Assembly: GCF_001659605.2 (NCBI RefSeq)
Contig: NC_035170.2
Span: forward strand, 20,227,190 to 20,291,189
DNA from: Manihot esculenta
Taxonomy: Eukaryota; Streptophyta; Magnoliopsida; Malpighiales; Euphorbiaceae
Length of the DNA: 64,000 bases
Reading direction: 5' to 3'
Under the pieces are notes generated by a model. The model ran no database searches, had not been told where the DNA came from, and was given only the letters and a program-made list of their open reading frames with translations. Position numbers and translations under genes: made by a program. Below, in pieces: positions 22,701-34,072 of the stretch (the first letter of the stretch is position 1; every line of letters begins with the position of its first letter).

Positions 22701-24713
22701 CCAGATTAGTAGGCAGACGATAAGGACAACTTCAAAGATGAGCTCAAGAAGAAATATCATAATGTCTACAACATAAGTTTTGTTTCTATTTCATTGTAGT
22801 ATTCAACAGATTTAGTAAATTGTAGAAAAAAGAAATTACCAATGAGATTTTTAATAATGAAAATTTTTCGATATAAATCTCTTACTAAACTTATAGATTT
22901 TTTCATTTTACTCATCCAATTTTTCATTAATGAACAGAAAAATCCTTATGGTCCATTAAATCTGAACCATCATCCACCACGATTACTTAGTCCTTAAAAC
23001 TAGCTCAACCTCTGATCTTGGTTATTAGAGAGAGAAATTTCTCCTATGGTTTTCTGATTCAATAAATCTTCCTCATGACTTAATTGAGTGTGGTTTTGGG
23101 TGGCTTCATCTGCCTTTGCTTTTGTTGTTTTCTTTTGGTTAGTGAAGACTTTCTCCTCTCCTTCATGTATAAGCCTATGAATCTTGCGGAAGCTTGTTTA
23201 TATATATATATGTATAGATATGAGCATAAATGATAGAGGGATTTGTGATTATGTGCCTGTTTGGTCTTATGGCTAAATCTCTTCTAATCTGATTTGAAGC
23301 GAGACAAAGCTTTCGAAAGAAAGCCAAGACGGCAATACGAACACCCTTCCATGGCTATACAAAAAACTGTGGCTATCCTATCGTGGCCTTGTTCATCTAT
23401 CTCTTTTTATTGATTTTTGCAAATTGGAAAAGAAAAATTATTGGATAAAAAAAATTCATGGGACACTCTTGAATGAGACAAGTTCGAAATGAAATTACTT
23501 GTCAAATCAAAAGTTTCCATATTCACTTTTATAATCTTTATTGATTTGAATTTTTTTTAAAAAATAAAATCATTGGACAGAAGAAATCATCCCAGCCACA
23601 CATAACAGCACATATGACATGCTTGCTTTATTATAAAAACCAAAATTCGGATAAAATTTATCTAAACTCAATTTACTATCAATCATAAAAATAATTTTTT
23701 TTAAATATTTATGATAGACCAATTCTATTTAAATTTGTTATAAGCCAAATAATTCATTTAAATAATTTTGTTAAATTTTGAGCCCAATTTTTACGAAACA
23801 AAGGCCAATGGATAACAAAGGTTCAAAGTCTATGTATTTTACCATTTTAATTTAAAATATTTCAATTTTAAATTTAATGTCTTAACATTTTCATTCCAGT
23901 ATAATATAGCATATCCTATATAATAAATAGGTGTTTTTTTATGGCATTTTATGTGTAAAATATTTAATTTCAAATGTCGATTTTAAAACTTAATGAAGAC
24001 AATAAATTTAAAAATAAAAAAATTTGAATTAAAATATAAATATATAAATATTGGGCCTTCATTATCTAATTTTTCCTAAACAAATTAAAATTAATATCTT
24101 TGTAAACTGTATAACAGCCGGTTGTCGGGGAAAAAAAAAAAAAAGAAAAAAGACGTACAGCACACATGAAAACATTTTGTACTCAGACAAAAATAAGAAA
24201 CTCGTGTTTGTGTAAAAAATTTCATAAAACCAAGATGAAATTACGTATCTTCATTTTTTTTTTTTAGATATAGCTTTCCAGCGATCTTCACTCTTCACTA
24301 GGAATTTTTTTTTTTCAGAAAAAAAAAAAAGAAATGAAACCTACAGTAATTAAAACATTATTTTATATTGTACGAATTATATCTTATTCACAAAAAAAAA
24401 AAATAATATTTTTCTTCATAGTAATACGAAATGAGCAGTCCTCATAATTTAGACTGTACACATTTAATTATTTTATTTTATTAAGAAATTCTTATTCACA
24501 TAAAAAGAAATAATTTTTTATTGACGTACAGTGAATGATTGGTTGTATGTATCAATGTTGAAAATAATTTATATATATACAGTGCAATATTTTTAGCGTA
24601 ATAAACATACCAAGTTCACAAGTAAGTAAAATATGTAAAACATTTGTACGTGGTTGGGCAACCACAAGGCTCACTCAACTTGGCCTTTGGGTTTAGTATT
24701 TGTAAACTTAATA

Positions 24714-24803
24714 AGGGAAGGGGAGGGGAGCGGATGGAGGAGGTGTCGGGGGTGGTGGTGGTGGGGGTGGTGGTGGTGGTGGGTGGTGGTCGGGGGGGTG
24801 GGG
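24714..24803 (+). repeat. G-rich GGT-repeat tract upstream of bHLH gene
   Basis: There are about 90 bases with many runs of three or more G separated by one or two bases, including a (GGT)n stretch. They end about 10 bases before the TATA-like box of the bHLH gene, on the coding strand. The composition would allow G-quadruplex formation. Confidence 0.8.
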
Positions 24804-24811
24804 AAATATCT

Positions 24812-24823
24812 CTATTTAAATAG
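24812..24823 (+). promoter_or_regulatory. TATA-like box of the bHLH gene
   Basis: CTATTTAAATAG lies about 130 bp upstream of the ATG at 24953. A pyrimidine-rich stretch (about 24860-24900, TTTCTCTTCTTC) lies between and would suit a plant 5' leader. The start of transcription is inferred only. Confidence 0.5.
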
Positions 24824-24952
24824 CCTCAAATTTTTGTTCCCTTTGTTAACCATCTTGGCTCGTTTCTTTCTCTTCTTCTTTCCTTCTTCCCATCTCTTAT
24901 ATCCAAAAACACAAAACTGAAATACTAAGGTGCAAGAAAAAAAAAGACATCA

Positions 24953-26371
24953 ATGGAGGAGATAACGTCCCCTTCTTCTTCATCCTCCTTTATGTCGTTT
25001 TGTCAAGATTCTTCTCCCCCAATCCAACAACGCCTCCAATTCATCCTCCAAAGCCGCCCTGAATGGTGGGTCTACGCCATTTTCTGGCAGGCATCCAAGG
25101 ATGCCACTACTGGCCGTCTTGTTTTATCATGGGGTGATGGTCATTTCCGTGGAACCAAAGAATTTGCAGCCAAAGATTGCAACAAGCAGAATCAACCCAA
25201 ATTCGGGTTCAATCTTCAAAGAAAGATGACTAACAAAGAGTCCCAAACTCTTTTCAGTGATGATATGGATATGGACAGATTAGCGGACGTTGATGTTATT
25301 GACTATGAATGGTTTTATACAGTATCGGTAACACGATCATTCACTGTTGACGATGGAATTCTCGGCAGTACTTTCGGCTCCGGTGCTTTTATTTGGTTGA
25401 CAGGTAACAATGAGTTACAGATGTACGAGTGTGAGAGAGTTAAAGAGGCTCGTATTCATGGATTACAGACATTGACCTGTGTTTCAACCCCTTATGGAGT
25501 TGTTGAATTGGGTTCCTCCAATACGATCGATAAAGATTGGAGCTTAGTGCAACTCTGCAAATCACTTTTCGGGGGAGATGCAGCCTGTTTCGTCTCGAGG
25601 GATCCAAGCCATGAGTCCCATCTGCAGATTCTTAATTCTTCTTTCCTTGATATTGGCATGTTTTCAGCTTCTCAAAAGGAGACCTCTACGTTGAAGCAAA
25701 ATGAAGGCGACAAAAACAAAGACGCCGCCACAATCCAAGGTCGGTCGTCATCTGACTCTGCACGTTCTGATTCTGATGGAAATTTTGCTGCCGAGAATCC
25801 TGATCGGTTCAAGAAAAGATCAAGAAAGCAACTAAACGGCAAAGAATTGCCTCTTAACCACGTTGAAGCAGAGAGGCAGCGCAGAGAGAGGCTGAATCGT
25901 CGATTCTACGCACTCCGATCTGTAGTTCCTAATGTATCAAAGATGGATAAAGCATCTCTACTAGCAGATGCAGTCACTTATATAAACGAGCTCAAGGCCA
26001 AAGTTGACGAGTTGGAGTCCAAACTTCAAGCAGTACCCAAGAAATGCAAGACTACAAAAGTCACAGAGAATCAAAGCTCCGACTCCACCATTGACCATAT
26101 CAGGAGTTCTTCAAGTTTCAAACCCAAATCAATGGAGTTGGATGTGAAAATTGTAGGATCAGAAGCCCTGATCCGGTTCCTTTCACCGGATGTTAATCAC
26201 CCAGGTGCAAAGTTGATGGAGGTGCTTAAAGAAATAGAGTTCAAGATTCATCACGCAAGCATGTCGAGCATCAAAGAGATGGTGCTTCAAGATGTAGTAG
26301 CTAGAGTCCCAGATGGGCTCACAGATGAAGAAGTTGTTAGAAGCGCCATTCTTCAGAAAATGCAGAAGTAA
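24953..26371 (+). CDS. bHLH/MYC transcription factor, subgroup IIId-like (bHLH14-like), intronless
   Basis: The 472-residue protein is encoded in one open exon and is expected to act in the nucleus. Residues about 22-205 form the bHLH-MYC N-terminal domain ([22 protein letters not shown]). Within it, [15 protein letters not shown] matches the acidic activation segment, and [16 protein letters not shown] the JAZ-interaction segment, of MYC2-type factors. The bHLH domain is at about 300-350: basic part [17 protein letters not shown] with the His-Glu-Arg pattern for G-box (CACGTG) binding, then helix-loop-helix and leucines. The C-terminal ~90 residues look like the ACT-like dimerisation region ([16 protein letters not shown]). 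The family controls jasmonate responses, and subgroup IIId members often repress. The start is chosen because MEEI precedes the domain and follows a leader with no better ATG. Repressor versus activator role is not visible. Confidence 0.93.
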   Translation: MEEITSPSSSSSFMSFCQDSSPPIQQRLQFILQSRPEWWVYAIFWQASKDATTGRLVLSWGDGHFRGTKEFAAKDCNKQNQPKFGFNLQRKMTNKESQTLFSDDMDMDRLADVDVIDYEWFYTVSVTRSFTVDDGILGSTFGSGAFIWLTGNNELQMYECERVKEARIHGLQTLTCVSTPYGVVELGSSNTIDKDWSLVQLCKSLFGGDAACFVSRDPSHESHLQILNSSFLDIGMFSASQKETSTLKQNEGDKNKDAATIQGRSSSDSARSDSDGNFAAENPDRFKKRSRKQLNGKELPLNHVEAERQRRERLNRRFYALRSVVPNVSKMDKASLLADAVTYINELKAKVDELESKLQAVPKKCKTTKVTENQSSDSTIDHIRSSSSFKPKSMELDVKIVGSEALIRFLSPDVNHPGAKLMEVLKEIEFKIHHASMSSIKEMVLQDVVARVPDGLTDEEVVRSAILQKMQK

Positions 26372-28145
26372 ACTGTTAGCTGATAAAATGTAGGTGGCCA
26401 ACGTGTGATTGAGTTTCGTTTTCCTAGAATAATTTGCTACTGTCATGCATGTCTCGATCTATGTAGTTTGTTTTTTCATTGTTAGCTCTTCGTTTCTTTT
26501 CTGGATTCTGTTGTTCTTAAAGTCATTATTGTTCTTTGAGTGTTTCTTTATTAATTTGCAGTTTCTAGTGTTCTTACAACCTTTATTGTTCTTTGTCTGA
26601 TCTTCATTTTTGTACTTCTTTTGTTATTGCTTTTTCTTTATATTCAAGTCTTGATAGTTCTAAGTTGGCCTTTGTGATCCTTGAATTACTATTATGTCTA
26701 TTTCCTAAATGGTATATTCTTGGTTTATAATAACTTGAAAACATAGCAAATTAAAAAATATATATATTCGCTTGCCAGATTCAGTTCATAACCAACAAAA
26801 AAGTATTTATTTAACTGGATTCTATCATATCACTGTGTCCGTTGATCCTTTATAAATCAGAACTACACGAATATTTTCTGTTTTTTTAATTTCAAGAATA
26901 ATATTTCTAATTTATACGTTTTCTCAATAATAAAGAAATGGATTCTACTATCCGTAATTCAATTAAAAATTAATATTATAATGTACCCAATGTATTGTAT
27001 AATTCGACTTTTGAGATAAACCATAGACTGCTATTTGTTGCAGTATCCATTGTCTCTACATAATTTATGAAACTCTCAGCATACAAGTAGTAAAAAAAAA
27101 AAAAAAAAAAAAAAAAGATTTAACCCAAAAATAATAATAATTCGAGTACATCGCTTCCATTAATTTATCTGAAAAAGATTGCTCATTAATAATAAACTAT
27201 TTTAGAAAATTATCCTACACTTATATACAGAAAAAAAAAACAAAAAAAAAGCCCATGATCCAAAAAGCTGTAACTTTTTCGCTTATTTTAGTATATTTTC
27301 TTTTTCAAATTTACCAAAATAAGTCTTTGTTCTCAAATTATCTAAGGATTATACAATTTTGAAATTCAATTTGGAATGAGTTGATGTGATGGTCTAAGTG
27401 TCTTATTCTAAAATTATATTATGGGTCCCACAAGATACATAATAGAAAATTCACAATATTATAGAAAAAATAAAAAAAAATAGTTTTCTATTTTCATGAA
27501 AAATTTTAGTTTTCATTTTCTAAAAATGTAGAAAATGTGTTCGCTTACAATAATAAAAATAATTTCTGTAATTACAAAAAGAAATCATTTAAAAATATAT
27601 TCAAAAAATTAATTGTTTTATATTAATTTTTACATTGTACTATTATTTTTATTTTATAATAATATAATTAATTTTAATTATGAAAACGTTCTTATATAAT
27701 TTTTATTATACAAAAGTCATTTACTCCCATTTGAAAAAAAAAACAATTAGAAAAAAGACAATAGAAAACAACTAATTATTCTCCACAATGGAAAACTAGT
27801 TTTCCAGTTCTTAAATTTGATTCCAATTTTTTCAGTAAACTTTTTTAAAAAAACTACTCTAATTTTCTGCAAGCGTACAGACTCTAAGCCTTTTAATATA
27901 TTTTTATTTTAATCTGAATGTTTTAATTTTGCTAAGTTTCAAATATTTTCATCAAAGGTTGTTTATTTTTATATTATTCCAACTCAATCCATAGCCGCAT
28001 ATAAAAAACTATGCATTTTTCCTAATTAAAATATTTAGATTAAAATAAAAATAGAGAAAAGATTTACTTTGTAATTATTATTTTTTAATTACAGCTATTT
28101 TCTTTAATTATAAATAATATAGATCCATGATACATTGATGTAAAC

Positions 28146-28662
28146 GGGTAGGATACCCGCGAAAATTAAACTACCCGAACCCGAACCTGATTTATATTAG
28201 TAATATCCGAACCTGTTCTGAACCCGATTAAAAATTAATTTAAACTATTCGAATCCGTCCCAAATCCAATTATTATTATCCGAATAAAACCCGAACTCGT
28301 TTAATCTTATATATTTTAATTAATAATTTATATAAAAGATATTTTTCATTAATAATTTTCATTTAAAAAATTTAATATTTCTAAAGAATATTTAAATTTA
28401 AATTTTTAAATATAAATATATAAAAAAATTTATAAATATTATTGTAAAATATATTTTTTATATTAAATTAATTATTTATATAAACGGGTTCGGATAGTGG
28501 GTACCCTGTATATAAAATCCGAATCCGATCCGAACCCGCAACGGGTATTATTTTTAAAATCCGAATCCATCCCAAATCCGATTATAACTACTCAAATCCG
28601 TTCTATTAGGATTCGATCGGATCGGATACCCGAAAATACTCGATCCGTTGCCTTTCCTAATT
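28146..28662 (-). mobile_element. hAT-like non-autonomous element, fuller copy
   Basis: It has two CCGAACCC-rich ends around an A/T-rich core. One end reads AAACGGGTAGGATACCCGCG. The other, reverse-complemented, reads AAAGGCAACGGATCGAGTAT. The orientation is opposite to the related truncated copy at 19133-19490. No coding capacity is present, and the superfamily assignment rests on end style only. Confidence 0.5.
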
Positions 28663-28901
28663 GTGAGCTTTCCTAAATGCAAATTGAAAATTGAATAAAT
28701 ATTAAAAAATTTATTTTTACTAAAAATCATGTAAAATGAAATATTTTGTAGTGCATCAATGAAAAAAGATGATATAAATATTATGTGAAGAATGAAAACG
28801 AGAAATTCCTTTAGAATGAAGCTTATTTGTGTTCCAATTAGTAAAACGCAATCTGAATGTGATTATGGCTCGCAGCATCTACACTGAAAAGCAAGCAGCT
28901 C

Positions 28902-28939
<38 letters not shown>

Positions 28940-29919
28940 TAATAAAAAATGAGTTTTTGTTCATTGTTTTATATGCATGTAGTTACAAATTAAACAGCTT
29001 CTACACTCATATCTACCTAGGTTTTAACGAAAGCAAGATTCCCAACACCAAAAAAACACAAGCGTACTCCTTAACTAGGTTTTGCCCCCAGTCTAATCCC
29101 AGTTACTTTCATGTCGAGTTCGACATATTTCTTTTTTCAAATTTATTATTTAATTAGTATGTGTTTTATGAAATTTTTTTAATTAATTTTTCAATATCAA
29201 AAATATATTAAAATTTTTAAAAATTTACTAATTAATTTTTTTATTAATTTTAATCATTTTATAAAAATATTTACTACTTAATTTTTCTGTCCTAAAAGTA
29301 TTTTAAATTTTTATACGATATTTAATAATTATAATTAATTTTTTTAAAAATTTAATGATAATTTAATATATTTTTTATAATAAAAAAATTAATTAATAAG
29401 TTTACCGATAATAAAAAGACTATATAATAATTTTTTAATATTTTCACCATTATAAATTTATTTTTAAAAATTATTATTTACTCTAATAAAATTTATTAAT
29501 TAATTTATTAATTTTAAAAAATATATTTAAAAAATTAATTAATAAATATTTTAAAATCTAATATACTTTTTAATGTATTTTTAATAAGTTTTTATCATAC
29601 TGAGTCCCTTCCGTTTTATAGGAAAAAAAAGAAAAGCCGGTTTTTGTCTCAACTTGAAGTTGAAACGCAAGTCACCAAACTGCAAAGCCAAATTGTTCCC
29701 ACCTCATGCTACTATATTTTATGATTTTAATATGAAATTATTATTTTGATATTATAAAATAACAATTTAATTGCAATTAAATTGAAGCAAAGAAAATTTA
29801 TTTTTTAATATGTATAATAAAATATTTTAATAAATAGTTTTTTATATTTAATAATAGATTTATTGAAAAAAATTAAAAACTTTATATTTAATTTCAATTT
29901 TTAAATGATGAAATTTCTA

Positions 29920-30585
29920 TTTTAAATTTATTATAATTATAGTTAATTTTTAAAATTATTAATCAATTAGATATAAAAATTTAAAATTTAATTATAATTA
30001 TAATTATAATTTTTAACTTTTTATCTAACTTTTTAGACTCATTACAATCGTATTAACTCTTAAAATAATTTTGATAATTTTAAATTAGTGTACGTATTAT
30101 TTATTTATTTTTTTACACATTAATTAAATATACGTAAGTAATTTATTAACTCTAATTATCTATATACCGTGAAAAATATTTAACTCTTTTTTATCTTTAA
30201 TTAACACTCTAAAACCTCGGCTTTGAATGAATTCATAAATTTAGTTAGTTTTAAATTAGATGTTTTAGAGTTTATACAGGAATTAAAATAATAAAAATTG
30301 AATGTTTTAAGGTATATAGATAATTAGAGTTAAGACTTTGAATAAATGAATTTAATTAATATTTAGAAAATATAAATAAATAACGATTAGTATAACATGT
30401 GGATTAATTTAAAATTAATTAAAATTATTTTAAAAATTAATTATAATTGTAATAAAAATTAAAAAGATTATAGTATAAAATTGAAAGTTTTAATAATAGT
30501 TGTAATTAAACATAAAATTTTAAATTTTTATATATACAATTAAATAAATAATTTAAAAAATTAGTTATAATTACAACAATTTAAA
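29920..30585. repeat. Long imperfect inverted repeat (foldback)
   Basis: The arms are related as reverse complements around a centre near 30240. The clearest pair is TTAACTCTAATTATCTATAT (30149-30168) against its complement at about 30312-30331. Similar pairing extends outward on both sides through A/T-rich sequence, for example CTCTAAAAC near 30208 and TGTTTTAGAG near 30262. It is non-coding and may be an old foldback MITE. Confidence 0.55.
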
Positions 30586-30682
30586 AGTCAGAATTTTATT
30601 ATTAAATAAAAATTATTATTTTATATATTTAAGCTATATCCATAAATTATTAGTAATCATTTGAATTTTGTTATTTATATCT

Positions 30683-30885
30683 TCGCTATTATAATATAAA
30701 ATTGTGATTTATTTATTTTTTATAATAAATAAAAAATATAATAAAATTATAATTTTATTAATTATAAAATAAATTATTTTTTAAAATATATTATTATATA
30801 TAATAAAATATTAAATTTTCCTTGAATAATTTTAAGCTGCCATAAAATAATAATTTTATAATTACTATTACAACATTACAACATA
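30683..30885. repeat. Diverged relative of the 21762-22048 MITE
   Basis: AAAATTATAATTTTATTAAT and TATATTATTATATATAATAA match the reverse complement of the 21762-22048 element in order, followed by a shared AATAATTTTAA block. The A/T richness of both lowers the significance. Confidence 0.35.
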
Positions 30886-31819
30886 AACTTTAAAATATAA
30901 TAATAACTAATGAAGAAAATGTAAATGCTAGAATAAATATATGGTATTGCTATAATAGGTAAAATTAGAAATTATTAAATTTATAAAAAAAAAACATGTA
31001 ATATATATCGGAGCATATACTCTTCTTATCACTTTATCTTTTAATAAATAGATTCAATCAGAATAAATTTTAGTTTATAAATTAAAAATAGATGTATTAA
31101 AATAATATATATATATATATTAAGATGGTTGGATCATATCAAACATAAACAAAAAAGTGGGAGAGAGCATAAAGCTCAATGGAGCAGCAGCTATCAAATG
31201 GTTTAAAACGTTTTTGGAAGTCTTTCTTTTGTTGCTTCCCCATATCAACCATAAGGTTTTTTTGCTTTTCATGAGAATCTCAGCTTACCGCTTTCCCATG
31301 TGCAACATTTCATTATCCTTATTTTACAGCCTATTGATTTTTTTTTTAATTTTTTTTAATAAAAAGGAAAAAAGAAAACTTTCTAGAAATGCAAAAAAGC
31401 TTTGCTCCATTTACTATATAATTATAAAAATATCCAGGGATTATTGTTAAAAGATTCTTCAAAAAGAGTTGATTCTTTAAAAAGAGTTGTACATCTTTTT
31501 GGTGAATAAATCAATATTTAGATTTAAAGAGTTCGGAAACCTAAACTGAATTTAAATGTACTTTGGCAATAATTTCAATTTTTTTTTTTAAAAATATTAC
31601 TTAAAATAAAATTTGAAGAATATGAACCGAGACAGTAAAAAATAAAATATAAAATATAGAAGTTTAAGAAATAAATTTAATAACTTTTTATTTAATTAAA
31701 GATTTCAAATTAAAAATATGAATTTTTTAAAGAAAAAAATACTATTAAATCAACATCTAATTAAATATTAAAATTTAAGAAAAGTAAAAAAATAATTTCT
31801 TTCAAAATTTGTGATTCAA

Positions 31820-32638
31820 TTTATGTTTGATTTAGCTAAAACGAAACTGTGCTACGATTGGCTAATTAATAAAAAAGAGAAAGTGTGGTAGTTGATGTCT
31901 ATCGCAGCTATTCTGATGCTCAAGTCAATAAACTGAAAAAAAGGGTGAGTGTAAAGAATTGCTTAAAACTCAAGAGTAGTTATGTAAGAATTGCGTACCT
32001 TGATCTCTGTGGTTATTAGCTTTTATACTATAAGGAGATAAAGTTAATTATCGCATCTCCTATAAATCCAATTGGTCCCTACTAATAGATAGGGGATCCC
32101 ATGATTATAGGCATAATGGCGATATGTTAGATTGTGATCTCTAACTGTAACTTCCTATAGAGCATCACCCTGTAGTTGAAAAGGTGAGTCTTGATGAAGA
32201 GCTGAAATGTCCGAGTCTTCTTTTCCCTCCGTGGGACTGAGTATATTCTGATTAGACCCTTGTCACATGGTCATGTATTCGAGTGCCAGCACATAGCCTA
32301 CATTGGGTGATTATTGTGCTATATCGGAAGTTCCCCGCTGGTCTTCGATTCTTTATATTTGAAGGTGATAGTTTTCTTCATAATCTGGGCCACTTGACCT
32401 GTTTAGATTGACCTTTCATGTCGCGTCACTTTGCCTGCTCCTGCCCATAAATAACGATTGCCTTATTTTGTAATTTTTCATTTTTAATGAGGAATCTTTC
32501 CTTCCATACTATTCATCATTATTTTTACTAAGTGTTTATATGCTCGATACTCGATAATAACTCTCGTCCAATTATCATCAATAAGACTTAAATGGTCTCC
32601 TTAAAAGATTAGTAAGGGGTTAATACATGCCTATAACA
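31820..32638 (-). repeat. Tat-type element 3' LTR
   Basis: It is related to 59490-59985 over about 500 bases. The outer end is at CCTATAACA (32630-32638), that is TGTTATAGG on its own strand. The inner boundary near 31820 is approximate. About 18 bases of element sequence remain between it and the copia fragment. Confidence 0.65.
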
Positions 32639-32658
32639 CCCGGTTACTAGCCTAACTA

Positions 32659-34052
32659 GTGGTCCCAAAAGGTTTCAAACAAACTCATGGTATAGACTAT
32701 GATGAGACCTTTTTGCCAGTTGCAATGCTTAAGTCGGTTAGAATTCTCATTGCAATTGTTGCATACTACGATTACGAGATATGGCAAATGGATGTCAAAA
32801 TAGCTTTCCTTAATGGAAACTTGCTCGAGGATGTGTACATGACACAACCTGAGGGTTTTGTAATCCCTGAGAATTCGGGAAACATTTGCAAGCTTCAAAG
32901 ATCCATTTATGAATTGAAGCAAGCCTCTCGAAGTTGGAATCTTCATTTTGATGAGACAGTCAGGGACTTTGGATTCATCAAGAATGAAGATGAACCTTGT
33001 GTTTACAAGATGAACCTTGTGTTTACAAGATGGTTAGTGGGAGTGCGGTTGTGTTTCTAGTCCTATATGGGGATGACATATTACTCATTGGAAATGATAT
33101 CCCTACCTTGCAAAAGGTTAAGACTTTGTTAGGGAATTCCTGTTCAATAAAGGACTTAGGTGAGGTTGCATATATCCTTGGTGTTAAGATCTATAGGGAT
33201 AGATCCAAGAGGATAATCGCTCTGAGTCAAAGTACTTATATTGACAAGGTGCTGAAAAGGTTCAGCATGCAAGATTCCAAAAGAGGATTCTTGCCCATGT
33301 TTCATGGTATTCATCTCAGCAATAATCAATATCCTATGACATCTGATGAGCGAGAACGGATGAATAAGACTCCTTATGCTTCTGCTACTGGATCTATCAT
33401 ATATGCCATGTTATGTACTAGACCAGACGTCTCATATGCCTTGAGCACAATAAGCAAATATCAGGCAGATCCCGGTGAAAGTCACTGGACAGTTGTTAAG
33501 AATATCCTAAAGTACCTTAGAAGGACTAAGGATGCATTCCTAGTTTATGGAGGTTTGAAAGACGAGCTAGTTGTAAGAGGTTACACAGATACTAGTTTCC
33601 AAACCGACATAGATGACTTCAAATCGCAGTTAGGATTTGTATTCACTTTAAATAGTGGAGCTGTTAGTTGGAAAAGTTCCAAGCAGAGCACTATAGCAGA
33701 TTCTACAACAGAAACCGAGTATATAGCAGCATCAGATGCAGCTAAAGAGACAGTCTGGTTGAAGAAATTCATCACATAGTTGGGAGTGGTTTCCAGCATT
33801 GCAAATCCTATGGACCTTTATTTTGATAACAATGGTGCCATAGCACAGACAAAGGAGCCCAGATCTCATCAGAGATCTAAGCATATACTCGGGCGATATC
33901 ACCTTATTTGAAAGATCATTGATAGAGGAGATATCAAAATATGCAAAGTAGACACAAATGACAACATTGCAGATCCACTGACCAAGCCTCTCTCACAGGT
34001 CAAGCATGATCAGCACACTAGGTCTATGGGTATTAGATATTTGTATGATTAG
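32659..34052 (+). pseudogene. Copia reverse transcriptase and RNase H
   Basis: RT motifs: VPKGFKQTHGIDYDETFLPV, WQMDVKIAFLNGNL, MTQPEGFV, KLQRSIYELKQASRSWN, LVLYGDDILLIGND (catalytic DD present), DLGEVAYILGVKI. RNase H motifs: GYTDTSFQTD, SWKSSKQSTIADSTTETEY, DNNGAIAQ, RSKHI, and the end DPLTKPLS...SMGIRYLYD. A perfect 20-bp tandem duplication at 32991-33030 shifts the frame in RT. Stops lie at 33777-33779 and about 33909-33911. It cannot be functional. Confidence 0.9.
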
Positions 34053-34072
34053 GCCTAGTGCAAGTGGCAGAT

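Larger units (their letters stand above)
18967..24600. other. AT-rich intergenic region
   Basis: Apart from the entries listed separately (hAT-like MITE, RNase H-like scrap, MITE, transposase scrap) I see no supported gene. Long A/T runs and short tandem A/T stretches dominate. The stretch 19600-20040 and the stretch 21350-21760 have more balanced composition and could be decayed genes or transposons, but I recognise nothing in them. Confidence 0.6.
26372..31819. other. AT-rich intergenic region
   Basis: No gene is supported. It contains a 28-base poly(A) run near 27091-27118, a C/T-rich run at 28900-28940, a hAT-like element, a foldback repeat and a MITE relative, all listed separately. ORFs at 28957-29157 and 31157-31450 have A/T-driven composition and no recognisable motif. 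Confidence 0.6.

Noticed and set aside
24654..24920. ORF with tryptophan/glycine run upstream of the bHLH gene
   Set aside because: It comes from the GGT-repeat tract, overlaps the presumed promoter and TATA box, and has no similarity to any family I know.
28957..29157. 66-codon ORF in intergenic DNA
   Set aside because: A/T-rich, no domain, no promoter signs.
29160..29590. Possible second foldback repeat
   Set aside because: Pairing is limited to AATTAATT-type blocks expected by chance at this A/T content.
31157..31450. 97-codon hydrophobic ORF
   Set aside because: Hydrophobicity comes from T-rich codons. It ends in a lysine run and has no recognisable family.
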